61,901 nt of DNA from Candidatus Cryptobacteroides onthequi (lineage in GTDB: Bacteria; Bacteroidota; Bacteroidia; Bacteroidales; UBA932), in assembly GCA_018066125.1 (NCBI GenBank), contig JAGHSA010000033.1, positions 1 to 61,901 of the forward strand, in the 5' to 3' direction. Below, piece by piece: positions 6,483 through 14,614 of this stretch (positions within the stretch are counted from its first letter, which is position 1; each line of letters starts with the position of its first letter). Both the position numbers and the translations under genes were made by a program. The notes under the pieces were generated by a model, which was given only the letters and a program-made list of their open reading frames with translations, was not told where the DNA came from and made no database searches.

Positions 6483-7412
6483 ATGAAACTATTATCACCA
6501 TATCTTCTCATTGCTACATCAGTGCTTCTGTGTGGCTGTTGCAACCAGGCGAGACAGATTGAAAAGAACGACGCGGATTTTCTCGCTGCCGTCGAATACT
6601 TCCGTCAGCTGCAGATGGATCATGCCGATTGGCAGAACACTGAAATCGCTGGAAAGTACGGAATCCCGAGAGTAAAGCTGCTTAACGAGCTTGCCGAGCA
6701 TCCAGAAAGGGCTAATGAACTTCAGCCGAAGATTGACAGCCTTACCCATTATGTAGATTCATTGTTGCCTATCTCCATGGCCAGGTATCAGGAGATAATA
6801 GATTCTGCGCTTCTTGTGGAGAAAAAATACGAGTCGATATCAACTGAAGGCTTCAAGGGTGCATTCATGAAACGCCATATATATACTCGCGAGCATCTTG
6901 ACAGTCTTTATAAGGCGGCTCCTCGCGCTCTCAAGCGCTCTATTGCCGGTAAATCCATAGATGCGTTTCTCAATGGACCGCAAGTACGTCCTGGAGACAA
7001 GATCATAACATTCGACTGTTTCGATGTTAACGGAAAACCGTTCGACTGGAAAACCATCGAGGGGAAGAAGACGATCATAGTAGCCGACGGACTTGGCTGC
7101 TGGACTCATGGTATTGATGATACCGCCCCTGTCACTTATTTCAATTATCTGAGGGAGAAGTTCGGAGACGGTTTCGTGCTGATGGTGTTCTGCAACAACA
7201 GGGACCTTGCCGGGTTGAAGGAGCAGTCCGAACATTTCGGCCTTGAGGACTATATCGTCATCAGTGACGGCAGCGAATTCAGTTCTCCTCTTGAACTTAT
7301 GTATGACTGCCAGTACACGCCGTCATTTGTCCTGATCAATCAGGACGGCACGCTTGACCGCATGGTGCATGGAGAGGAGACCGATTACATTGAAGAGTTT
7401 TTGGGGAAATGA
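6483..7412 (+). CDS. Thioredoxin-fold lipoprotein lacking a CxxC motif
   Basis: A 309-residue protein with lipobox LLCGC near residue 19. A long helical region spans residues about 25-165. A thioredoxin-like domain follows (GDKIITFDCFDVNGKPFDW, TIIVADGLGCW, then YTPSFVLINQDGTLDRMVHG). Where thioredoxins have CxxC this protein has GLGCWTHG with one cysteine, so classical disulfide exchange is unlikely and a peroxiredoxin-like or binding role is possible. It is the third gene of the rightward cluster with DUF5041 and the amber-interrupted oxidoreductase. Confidence 0.7.
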   Translation: MKLLSPYLLIATSVLLCGCCNQARQIEKNDADFLAAVEYFRQLQMDHADWQNTEIAGKYGIPRVKLLNELAEHPERANELQPKIDSLTHYVDSLLPISMARYQEIIDSALLVEKKYESISTEGFKGAFMKRHIYTREHLDSLYKAAPRALKRSIAGKSIDAFLNGPQVRPGDKIITFDCFDVNGKPFDWKTIEGKKTIIVADGLGCWTHGIDDTAPVTYFNYLREKFGDGFVLMVFCNNRDLAGLKEQSEHFGLEDYIVISDGSEFSSPLELMYDCQYTPSFVLINQDGTLDRMVHGEETDYIEEFLGK

Positions 7413-7413
7413 T

Positions 7414-7479
7414 ATGAGACGTCTTGTATCTTTATTCATTGTTTTGTTCGCTCTTGCGTCCTATGGCGAACCGAAATGA
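7414..7479 (+). pseudogene. Orphan signal peptide, 3'-truncated secreted-protein gene
   Basis: The ATG is one base after the previous TGA. It encodes MRRLVSLFIVLFALASYGEP and one more residue, then stops. This is a complete Sec signal with nothing behind it. It looks like the 5' end of a fourth gene of the cluster cut off at about 7480, next to the tRNA-Leu side of the region. Confidence 0.6.
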
Positions 7480-7522
7480 GTAATGGATCTTATAGCCCCA
7501 GATACAGACCTTCTGAGAATTC

Positions 7523-7555
7523 TGTGGGGCAAATGTGGGGCAAATGTGGGGCAAA
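7523..7555 (+). repeat. Three tandem 11-bp repeats (TGTGGGGCAAA)
   Basis: Three exact head-to-tail copies at 7523-7533, 7534-7544 and 7545-7555, between the truncated signal-peptide gene and the terminator beside tRNA-Leu. They could be arm-type recombinase sites or part of an integration junction. That is inference. Confidence 0.7.
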
Positions 7556-7565
7556 TTGGCACAAG

Positions 7566-7602
7566 AAAAAGCCAACCTATTGATTTACAATGGGTTGGCT
7601 TT
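7566..7602 (-). terminator. Intrinsic terminator after asmA-tRNA-Leu unit
   Basis: 12-bp stem GCCAACCTATTG/CAATGGGTTGGC with one G-T wobble and a 5-nt loop. A run of five T follows on the minus strand. It lies 8 nt past the tRNA-Leu 3' end. Confidence 0.75.
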
Positions 7603-7610
7603 CAAAATTG

Positions 7611-7691
7611 TGCGGGCGAAGGGACTCGAACCCATACGCACGAGGCACCAGATCCTAAGTCTGGCTTGGCTACCAATTACAACACGCCCGC
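7611..7691 (-). tRNA. tRNA-Leu (anticodon TAG)
   Basis: Acceptor GCGGGCG pairs with CGCCCGC, with discriminator A. Anticodon stem CCAGA/TCTGG encloses loop CTTAGGA, giving anticodon TAG. A long variable arm is present and CCA is not encoded. It follows the AsmA gene by 25 bp on the same strand. Its 3' end faces the accessory region, the classic geometry for integrative-element insertion. Confidence 0.95.
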
Positions 7692-7716
7692 ATAGTTGTG
7701 CAAATATATAAAAAAT

Positions 7717-10700
7717 TTATAATTCTTTAAGCAACTCCTCGATCTCCCTGTTGATTGCTTCGGTTTCCTCCTCGATTTCCTGGGCGATCATATAGGACTC
7801 GAGCTCATTCTGCTCTGAAGCAGAGAGCAGGTCAGCCTCCTCATTGGAGTAGTCCATCTCCTGCTTTCTGCGCGCAATGGCCGCCTGAGCCATCCTGGCA
7901 TCCTTCACGGCCCTGTCCACACCGCGGGTGAAAATCTCCCTGATGGAGGTGGCCAGATTAAGCTGAAGAGCATCCACCTGATCTGTGAACAGAGGCACTT
8001 TGGTACTCTTGTACTGAGGCTTGGTGATACGGTATTTCCAGTTATCGAATGAGTCTCCGAAAATATTCAGGCCAATCTTGAACGGAAGAGGCGACTTGAT
8101 GACAGATACATGATAGTCAAATCCGGAATCAAAATGCTGGAGCCCCTTCAGAGCCATCACATATCTGTCAACAGACAGAATGAACGGGAACACTTCCAAT
8201 TCATTGTCCGCCACTATTCCATAGACGCTCATGTCATCGATGCGCCCTTTCTCTCTATCCTTGAATCTCAAGGTACTGGTAAGCTTCTTCAGGCTTCCGA
8301 TATCTTCGAGCACAAGGTCCTCTCCCTTGATCTTGAACATGCCATTCAGGGTCGGAACGAGGATGTTCATGTTGGTGTCCAGCTGCGTTGTGGCTGCAGC
8401 AGAGCAGTCGAGAGTGCCCTTGAATGACTTGAGCATAGGCAGAACCTCATCCACTGCCGGTATGAGCTGGATCACCCTTTCCGCCGTCACGTCGCTCAGC
8501 AGCATGTCGAATCCACACTTGATATCCTTCTTGGTCTTTGTGGAATAGAACGCGCTCATGAAGGCGTTGCCCATATCCGTCTCGAAATGACCGTTGGTTA
8601 TCTGAAGGCAGCGCTCTTTCATCTCGGCACGGGCATGCGCATTCTCAAGCAGCATGTCCGCATAGTCGAGGCTGTCGACAGACATGGTCACCGTGGCATT
8701 GAGGTTGGCGGGAATGATGAAGAGCGAGTATGACGGTCCCGCAGCGGTGTCTGCCGACGACATCTCCCCCGCCCCCGCCTCGAAGGCCTGCTCGTATGTG
8801 GCGTCATCCACCAGAGCGATGTCAGGCACAGCAGCCGGCGACTCCGTCATTGCGGTGTCTGTGATCTCTATGGCGGTCAGTATCTCATTGAGGTTGAGAC
8901 GATGTGACTCAAGTTCGGCGTCGAGTGTGATGGTGCCGCCGCGGGTCATCATGCGCTTCAGTCCCTCCACCCTGGCATCTGCCACGAGATCGGAGCTGCC
9001 CGAAACCAGGCAGAGACTGTCGAGCGTGAGCACATCCTTGACGAACTGACCGTCAAGATGCGTGAAGCGGTTCCTCAACGGGAACAGCGGGCTCAAGACG
9101 ATACCCTGCTCCACCTTGAACTTCAGGGATGGATTCCACTTGATGATGAGATCAGAGAGGGACTTGTCAAGCCTGAAATCAAGATCGGCGATGGAGAACT
9201 CCTTCTCCGAAAGATAATCCATAGTCTGGGTCTCATGAGCGCGTCTGCGCGTCCATCCTCCGGCAGCGGTGGTATCCGCGGTTCTGGCCCTGCCCCTGGT
9301 CTGGGCATCAGCAGTAAAAGAGGCGTCGCGCATGGCAACTCTGGCAAGAGGGCCGCGTAGAAACAAGCGCCCGGAATTGCTCACAAGCTTGAGATGCGGC
9401 ACACTCTGGGAGTTGCTCTCCCCCCTGGTGAGTGTGAAAAGATTGTCGGTGTCGGCAATATACACTCCGAGCGAGTCGCTTCCCCTGACGAAAAGACGGT
9501 CAGCCTTGACTTTGCCGGAAAACGGCTTGTACCTGAATGTGGAATTGATGGTATCGGTAGAATTCTGTGCGAAGAGACTCATGCCGCTGCCCTGGGCACA
9601 GAAAGACTCCCCGAAGTCGAAGTCGATGCTGTCCACCCTCGCGGTGAGCGTCGCCTGCTTTCCGCTCTCGTCGATGACACTCTTCCTGGTGAAGAGATTG
9701 ATGTCCGGAGCAAGCACATACGCCTCGATATCCTGGGAAGGATAGTCAAGTCTCACGCAGTCGCCGGTGAGATGTCCCTTGATGTCGGATTTGGCGAAGC
9801 GGTAGATATCCATCTGGGACTGTCGAATCCTGCCGGATACGTCCAGATCGATGTTGCCGCTGGCTCGAAGGTCCTTCATAGAAGGAGGAAGATACTCTGC
9901 AAGCCGTGCGAGCGAAGCCTTGAGGCAGGCATCCAGATCATACAGGGGATCCGTGCCCAGGACATCCTCCGCAATGCCCGATGCATCCAGATCCAGGCCC
10001 TCGAGATGCACTCCCAGTCCACCGAGGTGGATATTCACCCTGGATTCCGCCGTATGTTCCGCATCTGCGGATACTGCGACACGTGCATCGCGGATGAGAT
10101 CGCCATAAGAGACAAGGGCGTCTGGAATCTCTGCCGAGACCTTCATCGGAAGGAGCGCACTCAGTGAATCAAGGCACACGCGGCCGTCCGCGGATGCGGA
10201 AGCACTCAGCATGGCGTCAGTGCTCAGCCTTGAAGCCTCTGCGAAGAATGAGGCACCCAGAGTGTGGATCAGGGCGTTCAGATCCAGCTCCGCAATGTCG
10301 ACAGCCGCCCTTACATAAGCACTGTCAGCCTCGGGACGGTACAGGGCAGATGCCCTGATGGCAGACACAGCCACCGTGGCGGCAAGTGTGTCGACGGCAT
10401 CGGCGTACACCAGCCTCGGGCTGCCGATGACAAGTGTGTCGATTCTGACATGAGCCGGAGCCCACGAGGAGGTGTCCCCCTGATCGGACGGCGTATCCTT
10501 CAACACCATCCAGTTCGCGGAAGTGGAGTCGTATCTGTGAAGAAAGACCCGGACATCTGAGAACAGTGCCCTGCTCACATCGATCTCCCTGTGTTTCAGG
10601 AAAGCCCGCGCATCAGCGGTAAGACGCACCTTTCCTGCCGACAGCAGCGTATCCGCCATATCGCCACGGCCTTCGTCGTCTTCTGAAGCCAGACCGGAAA

Positions 10701-10959
10701 AGCGGCCGTGCGGATAAGTCAGTTCGAGCGAATCCAGCTCGAGACTGATCAGAGGATATGACATGACTTTGAGGCGCGCATCTCCCACCTTCAGATCGGC
10801 ATCCACAAATCGCGGGGCGAGGCGCATGAGCGCCTTGCCCGGCAACGGTGAGTCTAGGAGACAAGGCAGGGCTGCCAGGGCCATGACTATCAGGCCCAGG
10901 ACAACCCCGACTGTGATTCCTATGATCTTGAGCGGAAGAAGTGACCTTCTTGTCGCCAT
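7717..10959 (-). CDS. AsmA-family protein, very large
   Basis: A 1080-residue protein anchored by one N-terminal membrane helix (about residues 10-32, IIGITVGVVLGLIVMALAALP) with the rest periplasmic. The region after the helix (RFVDADLKVGDARLKVMSYP, ISLELDSLEL) is the AsmA start. The C-terminal third carries the AsmA_2-like repeat-groove sequence (LNGMFKIKGEDLVLED, FKDREKGRIDDMSVYG). Such proteins belong to the AsmA/TamB/YhdP group of bridge-like lipid transporters between inner and outer membrane. It ends with a charged coiled coil (EIEEETEAINREIEELLKEL). It lies 9 bp after fumarase in the prfB-fumarase-asmA-tRNA unit. Confidence 0.85.
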   Translation of the reverse strand: MATRRSLLPLKIIGITVGVVLGLIVMALAALPCLLDSPLPGKALMRLAPRFVDADLKVGDARLKVMSYPLISLELDSLELTYPHGRFSGLASEDDEGRGDMADTLLSAGKVRLTADARAFLKHREIDVSRALFSDVRVFLHRYDSTSANWMVLKDTPSDQGDTSSWAPAHVRIDTLVIGSPRLVYADAVDTLAATVAVSAIRASALYRPEADSAYVRAAVDIAELDLNALIHTLGASFFAEASRLSTDAMLSASASADGRVCLDSLSALLPMKVSAEIPDALVSYGDLIRDARVAVSADAEHTAESRVNIHLGGLGVHLEGLDLDASGIAEDVLGTDPLYDLDACLKASLARLAEYLPPSMKDLRASGNIDLDVSGRIRQSQMDIYRFAKSDIKGHLTGDCVRLDYPSQDIEAYVLAPDINLFTRKSVIDESGKQATLTARVDSIDFDFGESFCAQGSGMSLFAQNSTDTINSTFRYKPFSGKVKADRLFVRGSDSLGVYIADTDNLFTLTRGESNSQSVPHLKLVSNSGRLFLRGPLARVAMRDASFTADAQTRGRARTADTTAAGGWTRRRAHETQTMDYLSEKEFSIADLDFRLDKSLSDLIIKWNPSLKFKVEQGIVLSPLFPLRNRFTHLDGQFVKDVLTLDSLCLVSGSSDLVADARVEGLKRMMTRGGTITLDAELESHRLNLNEILTAIEITDTAMTESPAAVPDIALVDDATYEQAFEAGAGEMSSADTAAGPSYSLFIIPANLNATVTMSVDSLDYADMLLENAHARAEMKERCLQITNGHFETDMGNAFMSAFYSTKTKKDIKCGFDMLLSDVTAERVIQLIPAVDEVLPMLKSFKGTLDCSAAATTQLDTNMNILVPTLNGMFKIKGEDLVLEDIGSLKKLTSTLRFKDREKGRIDDMSVYGIVADNELEVFPFILSVDRYVMALKGLQHFDSGFDYHVSVIKSPLPFKIGLNIFGDSFDNWKYRITKPQYKSTKVPLFTDQVDALQLNLATSIREIFTRGVDRAVKDARMAQAAIARRKQEMDYSNEEADLLSASEQNELESYMIAQEIEEETEAINREIEELLKEL

Positions 10960-10968
10960 ATCCAGTTA

Positions 10969-12594
10969 TTAAAGACCGATTTTCTTGAAGAAATCGTTAC
11001 CCTTGTCGTCAACGAGGATGAATGCAGGGAAATCTACCACCTTGATCTTCCAGATGGCCTCCATGCCGAGCTCAGGATACTCGACGCACTCGATGCTCTT
11101 GATGTTGTTCTGTGCAAGGATGGCTGCCGGACCGCCGATGGATCCGAGATAGAAGCCGCCATGCTTCTGGCATGCGTCTGTGACTGCCTGGCTGCGGTTA
11201 CCCTTGGCGAGCATGATCATGGATCCGCCGTGATCCTGGAACTCGTCCACATATGGATCCATACGGCCTGCCGTGGTAGGTCCCATCGAGCCGCAGGCCA
11301 TGCCTGCAGGGGTCTTTGCAGGTCCTGCATAGTAGATAGGATGATCCTTGAGGTACTGAGGCATCTCTTCACCTGCATCGAGACGGGCCTTGATCTTGGC
11401 ATGGGCGATGTCTCGGCCCACGATGATGGTGCCGTTGAGGCTCAGACGGGTGCTGACAGGATACTTTGTAAGAATCTTGCAGACCTCGCTCATAGGCTGG
11501 TCGAGGTCGATCTTGACAACCTCACCCTCACCTGCGTTGCGGAGTTCCTCCGGGATAAGTTCATATGGCTTGTCGTCCATCTTCTCGATCCAGATACCGT
11601 CCGCGTTGATCTTCGCCTTGATGTTGCGGTCGGCAGAGCAGCTGACGCCGAGGCCGATAGGGCAGCTTGCACCGTGGCGAGGGAGACGGATGACGCGTAC
11701 GTCATGAGCCATATACTTGCCGCCGAACTGTGCGCCGAGGCCGATCTTGTGAGCCTCTTCGAGGAGCTGTGCCTCGAGTTCCACATCACGGAAAGCACGT
11801 CCTGTCTCATCACCCGTGGTAGGGAGAGAGTCATAGTAGTGGGTGGAAGCGAGCTTCACGGTAAGGAGGTTCTTCTCAGCAGAAGTACCGCCGATAACGA
11901 ATGCGATATGATAAGGAGGGCAGGCTGCCGTTCCAAGGCTCTTCATCTTCGACACGAGGAAAGGAATGAGAGTGCCCGGATTCTGGATGCGTGCCTTGGT
12001 CTCCTGATAGAGGTATGACTTGTTTGCAGATCCGCCGCCCTTTGTCACCATGAGGAAGCGGTACTCCATGCCCTCTGTAGCCTCGATGTCGATCTGTGCA
12101 GGAAGGTTGCACTTGGTATTGATCTCATTGTACATGTCGAGAGGTGCATTCTGAGAGTAGCGGAGGTTTTCCTCTGTGTAGGTCTTGAATACACCGAGAG
12201 AGATGGCCTCTTCATCCTCGAAGCCTGTCCAAACCTGCTGTCCCTTCTCACCATGTACGATGGCGGTACCGGTATCCTGACATAGAGGGAGCTTTCCCTT
12301 GGCAGCCACCTCTGCATTGCGGAGGAAGGTCAGTGCCACATACTTGTCGTTCTCGCTTGCCTCAGGGTCGCTGAGAATCTTTGCCACCTGCTCATTGTGT
12401 GAACGGCGGAGGAGGAAGCTGACATCGCGGAATGCGGTGTTGGTCATGAGTGTGAGGGCCTCAGGAGTCACCTTGAGGATAGGCTTTCCCTCGAAATCAC
12501 CTGTAGATACGAGGCTCTCCGAGCCTGGAATCTTGTAGTACTCGGTAGTATCTGGACCGAGCTGGAACATTGGAGCGTACTTGAATTCTGCCAT
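10969..12594 (-). CDS. fumA: Class I fumarate hydratase (FumA/FumB type)
   Basis: A 541-residue single-chain iron-sulfur fumarase that interconverts fumarate and malate. In Bacteroidales it usually runs in the reductive fumarate-respiration branch. Cluster ligands are visible as Cys105 (LPLCQDTGT), Cys225 (GTAACPPYH) and Cys319 ([10 protein letters not shown]). The C-terminal beta part has [20 protein letters not shown] and [15 protein letters not shown]. Length matches E. coli FumA/FumB. The gene starts 14 bp after prfB and ends 9 bp before asmA, so it is co-transcribed in a housekeeping unit. The symbol is by class and not an orthology claim. Confidence 0.95.
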   Translation of the reverse strand: MAEFKYAPMFQLGPDTTEYYKIPGSESLVSTGDFEGKPILKVTPEALTLMTNTAFRDVSFLLRRSHNEQVAKILSDPEASENDKYVALTFLRNAEVAAKGKLPLCQDTGTAIVHGEKGQQVWTGFEDEEAISLGVFKTYTEENLRYSQNAPLDMYNEINTKCNLPAQIDIEATEGMEYRFLMVTKGGGSANKSYLYQETKARIQNPGTLIPFLVSKMKSLGTAACPPYHIAFVIGGTSAEKNLLTVKLASTHYYDSLPTTGDETGRAFRDVELEAQLLEEAHKIGLGAQFGGKYMAHDVRVIRLPRHGASCPIGLGVSCSADRNIKAKINADGIWIEKMDDKPYELIPEELRNAGEGEVVKIDLDQPMSEVCKILTKYPVSTRLSLNGTIIVGRDIAHAKIKARLDAGEEMPQYLKDHPIYYAGPAKTPAGMACGSMGPTTAGRMDPYVDEFQDHGGSMIMLAKGNRSQAVTDACQKHGGFYLGSIGGPAAILAQNNIKSIECVEYPELGMEAIWKIKVVDFPAFILVDDKGNDFFKKIGL

Positions 12595-12608
12595 GATATA
12601 GTTAATTG

Positions 12609-13725
12609 TTAATCATTACTCATAAGGAATGCTTTCATGAAGTCATTGAGGTCGCCGTCGAGCACGCCCTGTGCGTCCGTGGCTTCAAATCCTGTCCTGA
12701 CATCCTTGACAAGCTTGTATGGATGGAGAGTGTACGAGCGTATCTGCGAGCCCCACTCTATCTTGCGTTTCTGGCCCTCGAGCTCGGCCTGCTTCTCCTG
12801 ACGCTTCTTGAGCTCCAGGTCGTAGAGGCGGGACTTGAGGATGCGGAGCGCATTCTCTTTGTTGCCGATCTGGGTGCGGGTCTCGGTATTCTCGACCACG
12901 ATGCCTGTAGGGATATGCTTCACACGCACACCGGTCTCGACCTTGTTGACATTCTGGCCGCCGTGTCCACCTGAACGGAAGGTGTCCCACTCCAGATCGC
13001 AGTCGCGGATCTCGATGTTTATGGTATCATCGACGAGCGGATAGGTGAAGACAGACGAGAACGTGGTCTGGCGCTTGCCCTGCGCGTTGAACGGAGATAT
13101 GCGCACCAGACGGTGCACACCGCTTTCGGCCTTGAGGTAGCCGTATGCATAGTCTCCCTCAAACTCTATGGTACATGACTTGATGCCGACCTCGTCACCC
13201 TCCTGCACTTCTGTCACGGTCATCTTGTAGCCGTTGCGCTCTCCCCATCTGGTGTACATGCGCATAAGCATCGCGGACCAGTCATTGGCTTCAGTACCGC
13301 CCGCGCCGGAATTGATGGTCAGCACGGCCCCGAGATTGTCACCCTCGGCGCCGAGCATGTTCTTGAGCTCCAGGGCCTCGACAGACGCCTCGGCCGCCTT
13401 GAATGCGGCATCCATCTCACGGGTCTCATCGGTATCCACGACATCCTCGCCGGCGAGAGTCAGCGACTCCTTGGCAAAATCAAAGAGAACGTCGAGATCT
13501 TCCACCTCAACGGACGCCTTGTCATAGGCTGTCACCCATGACTTGATCGAATTCATGTTTTTGAGAAAGGCTTCGGCCTTCTTGGGGTCACCCCAGAAAT
13601 CCGCCGCCTGAGTCTGCACTTCGAGGGTCTCTACCTCCTGCCTTTTACCGGCAATGTCAAAGACACCTCCCCAGCGTTTCCATACGCTGATGCAGAGCCT
13701 TTATCTGATCCTGTGTAGTGGTCAT
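12609..13725 (-). CDS. prfB: Peptide chain release factor 2, with programmed +1 frameshift
   Basis: RF2 terminates translation at UAA and UGA. The stop-recognition tripeptide SPF (VRISPFNAQ) and the catalytic GGQ loop ([16 protein letters not shown]) are intact. The gene begins at ATG 13725 with 22 sense codons ending GGG AGG TGT CTT, followed by in-frame TGA at 13659-13657. The main frame continues after a +1 slip on CTT TGA C (Leu then Asp). The upstream GGGGAGG is the internal Shine-Dalgarno-like stimulator. This is the classical autoregulatory RF2 frameshift: low RF2 favours the slip. Translated through the shift the protein is about 371 residues, normal for the family. Promoter box at 13761-13754. 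Confidence 0.97.
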
Positions 13726-13753
13726 AGTCTCTCCATATTAGATTCACACATCA

Positions 13754-13761
13754 CAAAAATA
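13754..13761 (-). promoter_or_regulatory. -7 promoter element (TATTTTTG) for prfB unit
   Basis: TAnnTTTG match reading leftward. The leader to the ATG at 13725 is about 25 nt and contains GGAGAG next to the start. Confidence 0.6.
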
Positions 13762-13783
13762 GTCAATTTTGATGATAAAACCT

Positions 13784-13791
13784 TATCTTTG
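13784..13791 (+). promoter_or_regulatory. -7 promoter element (TATCTTTG) for murI
   Basis: TAnnTTTG match only 4 bp before the murI ATG. Transcripts should begin at or almost at the start codon. It is back-to-back with the prfB promoter 22 bp away. Confidence 0.6.
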
Positions 13792-13795
13792 CCAT

Positions 13796-14614
13796 ATGGC
13801 AACCATAGGAATATTCGACTCGGGCGTGGGCGGTCTTTCCGTGCTCAGGGAGATAGTCAGAATGCTCCCTGAAGAGAAGTATGTCTACTTCTCCGACAAC
13901 GCCTATTGTCCATATGGAGAGAAGTCCCAGGACCTCATCCTCGACCGCGCCCGCGAGATCGTCGGGTACCTGCTGTACAAGGGAGCGGATATCATCGTGG
14001 TTGCCTGCAACACGGCCACAGCCGCAGCCATAGCCCAGCTCAGAGAGATGTACTCAGAGCCATGTGATGAGGTGAGAATGCTCACCCAGGGGCGCAGAGA
14101 CCACATAAAGTTCATCGGAATGGAGCCGGCAGTCAAACCTGCCGCGCTCGGGACCAGGACAGGAGTCATCGGAGTTCTCGCCACTGACGGCACCCTGCAC
14201 GGCAGCAAATACCTCAACACCAAGGGACAGTGGGAAGACGAGGCGCGCATCGTCGAGCATGTCGGACAGGGATTCGTGGAGCTCGTCGAGTCAGGAGACA
14301 TCACCGGTTCTCACGCTGAAGAAGTCATCAGAGCCAGTCTCTGTCCTCTTCTGGACGAAGGTGCAGACACCATCGTACTGGGCTGCACCCACTACCCTTT
14401 CCTCAAGGATACCATCGCCAAGATCGCCGGACCTGACATACGTATCATCGACCCGGCCCCGGCCGTTGCCCGCCAGCTCGTCAAAGTCATGGACGAGGAC
14501 TGCATCCCGTACAAAAAAGACATCGGAAGCCCTTGCGGGACTCCCGATGTGATACTGAAGGCATCCGGTTCAGATGAAGCTCTCAAAAGAACCTTCAGTC
14601 TGATCTACTTGTAG
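13796..14614 (+). CDS. murI: Glutamate racemase
   Basis: Makes D-glutamate for peptidoglycan stem peptides. Substrate and catalytic motifs are present: GIFDSGVGGLSVL, DNAYCPYG, catalytic Cys71 in ACNTAT, the second catalytic Cys in LGCTHYPF, and GMEPAVKPA. The start at 13796 (MATIGIFDSG) is set by homology and the adjacent promoter box. A longer frame from 13769 would begin upstream of the box. Between the first Cys motif and GMEP there is an extra cysteine-containing stretch of about 18 residues (87-104) that I do not recall in other racemases. The 3' end overlaps the convergent DUF6515-like gene by 10 bp. Confidence 0.95.
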   Translation: MATIGIFDSGVGGLSVLREIVRMLPEEKYVYFSDNAYCPYGEKSQDLILDRAREIVGYLLYKGADIIVVACNTATAAAIAQLREMYSEPCDEVRMLTQGRRDHIKFIGMEPAVKPAALGTRTGVIGVLATDGTLHGSKYLNTKGQWEDEARIVEHVGQGFVELVESGDITGSHAEEVIRASLCPLLDEGADTIVLGCTHYPFLKDTIAKIAGPDIRIIDPAPAVARQLVKVMDEDCIPYKKDIGSPCGTPDVILKASGSDEALKRTFSLIYL

